The notes beneath the pieces are model-generated. The model searched no databases and was not told the DNA's origin. It saw only the letters and a program-made list of their open reading frames with translations. This document shows, one piece after another, positions 11,081 to 11,569 of a DNA stretch of 11,569 nt; positions within the stretch are counted from its first letter, which is position 1; every line of letters starts with the position of its first letter. Position numbers and translations under genes: made by a program. Source of the DNA: DASZPJ01 sp035550295 (GTDB taxonomy: Bacteria > Patescibacteriota > Saccharimonadia > Saccharimonadales > UBA4665); NCBI GenBank assembly GCA_035550295.1, contig DASZPJ010000021.1:1-11569 (forward strand), written 5' to 3'.

Positions 11081-11569
11081 ATGGGACAAGCACTGTATCG
11101 TAAGTACCGTTCGAAGTCGCTTAAAGACGTTGTCGGGCAAGAACACATCACCAAAACGCTGGAGCAAGCGCTCAAGCAAGGTCGGATCAGCCATGCCTAT
11201 CTGTTTACCGGCCCCCGCGGGGTTGGCAAAACCAGTGTGGCCCGCATTTTGGCGCATGCGATCAACGATTTGCCTTACACCGACGATGAGCCACATCTAG
11301 ACATCATCGAAATTGACGCGGCTAGCAATCGCCGGATCGACGAAATCCGTGAACTCCGTGACAAAGTCTACACCGCCCCCACCAGCGCTAAATACAAGGT
11401 CTACATCATTGACGAAGTCCATATGTTGACCCGTGAAGCCTTTAACGCGCTTCTTAAGACTCTGGAGGAGCCACCAGCCCACGTGGTCTTCATCTTGGCC
11501 ACGACCGACGCCCACAAACTGCCCGAAACCATCGTCAGCCGTACCCAGCGCTTTAGTTTCAAACCAGCC
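11081..11569 (+). CDS. dnaX: DNA polymerase III gamma/tau subunit, N-terminal part (runs off right edge)
   Basis: DnaX is the ATPase of the clamp loader that places the sliding clamp at primed DNA. The 163 visible codons cover the RFC-type AAA+ module: MGQALYRKYRSKSLKDVVGQ start, Walker A GPRGVGKTS (44-52), EIDAASNRRIDEIREL (77-92), Walker B VYIIDEVHML (107-116), the FNALLKTLEEPP segment (121-132), sensor 1 ATT (140-142), and SRTQRF (153-158) in place of the usual SRCQRF arginine-finger motif. The four-cysteine zinc module normally found between Walker A and EIDAAS is absent: only HAINDLPYTDDEPHLD connects them. There is no Shine-Dalgarno; a TATAAT 10 nt upstream suggests a nearly leaderless mRNA. 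Confidence 0.95.
   Translation, partial: MGQALYRKYRSKSLKDVVGQEHITKTLEQALKQGRISHAYLFTGPRGVGKTSVARILAHAINDLPYTDDEPHLDIIEIDAASNRRIDEIRELRDKVYTAPTSAKYKVYIIDEVHMLTREAFNALLKTLEEPPAHVVFILATTDAHKLPETIVSRTQRFSFKPA

Noticed and set aside
1..11569. CRISPR array, rRNA, transposase or prophage genes
   Set aside because: No regularly spaced direct repeats, rRNA signatures or recombinase/transposase motifs were seen on either strand.
1..11569. Alternative genetic code with TGA as Gly or Trp
   Set aside because: All recognisable proteins are full length under the standard code, with no in-frame TGA and TGG used for tryptophan.

Overview
The window looks like a chromosomal segment of a Patescibacteria (CPR) genome, most probably Candidatus Saccharibacteria (TM7). 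This is inferred from recognisable protein families, from lineage-style N-terminal extensions on ribosomal and secretion proteins, and from the compact layout; there is no rRNA gene here to prove it. The standard code fits. None of the 15 complete genes has an in-frame TGA, and none uses TGA as a stop (12 TAA, 3 TAG).

Layout. A minus-strand membrane glycosyltransferase runs off the left edge (2-559). Its upstream region holds a 71-nt imperfect inverted repeat. On the plus strand follows the classical secE-nusG-(hypothetical)-rplK-(small hypothetical)-rplA string. Where rplJ-rplL would normally follow, a thymidylate cassette intervenes: a divergent thymidylate kinase, a dCTP deaminase-family protein, and a 781-residue fusion of a second thymidylate kinase to a tandem, degenerate ThyX-like region. 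A minus-strand gene of unknown function converges on the fusion gene and diverges from rplJ-rplL. rplJ-rplL carries an L10-leader-like RNA plus an intrinsic terminator in its 5' region and a strong terminator after rplL; rpoBC do not follow. The right end has a HAD-family hydrolase, a protein with an apparent internal repeat, an overlapping single-pass membrane protein, and the start of dnaX, which runs off the right edge.

How it works together. secE (translocon) and nusG (transcription elongation), L11/L1 and L10/L7-L12 (ribosome stalks) make up the gene-expression block. Dcd (dCTP to dUTP, or dUMP if bifunctional), the ThyX-like part (possibly dUMP to dTMP) and the kinases (dTMP to dTDP) form a plausible dTTP supply line beside it. 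Ribosomal genes have Shine-Dalgarno sequences and structured leaders that look autoregulatory. Several of the other genes instead have a -10 hexamer placed so that transcription should begin at or just before the start codon, suggesting leaderless mRNAs.

All calls come from reading the sequence; no database search or folding program was used. Promoter and RNA-structure calls are by eye.
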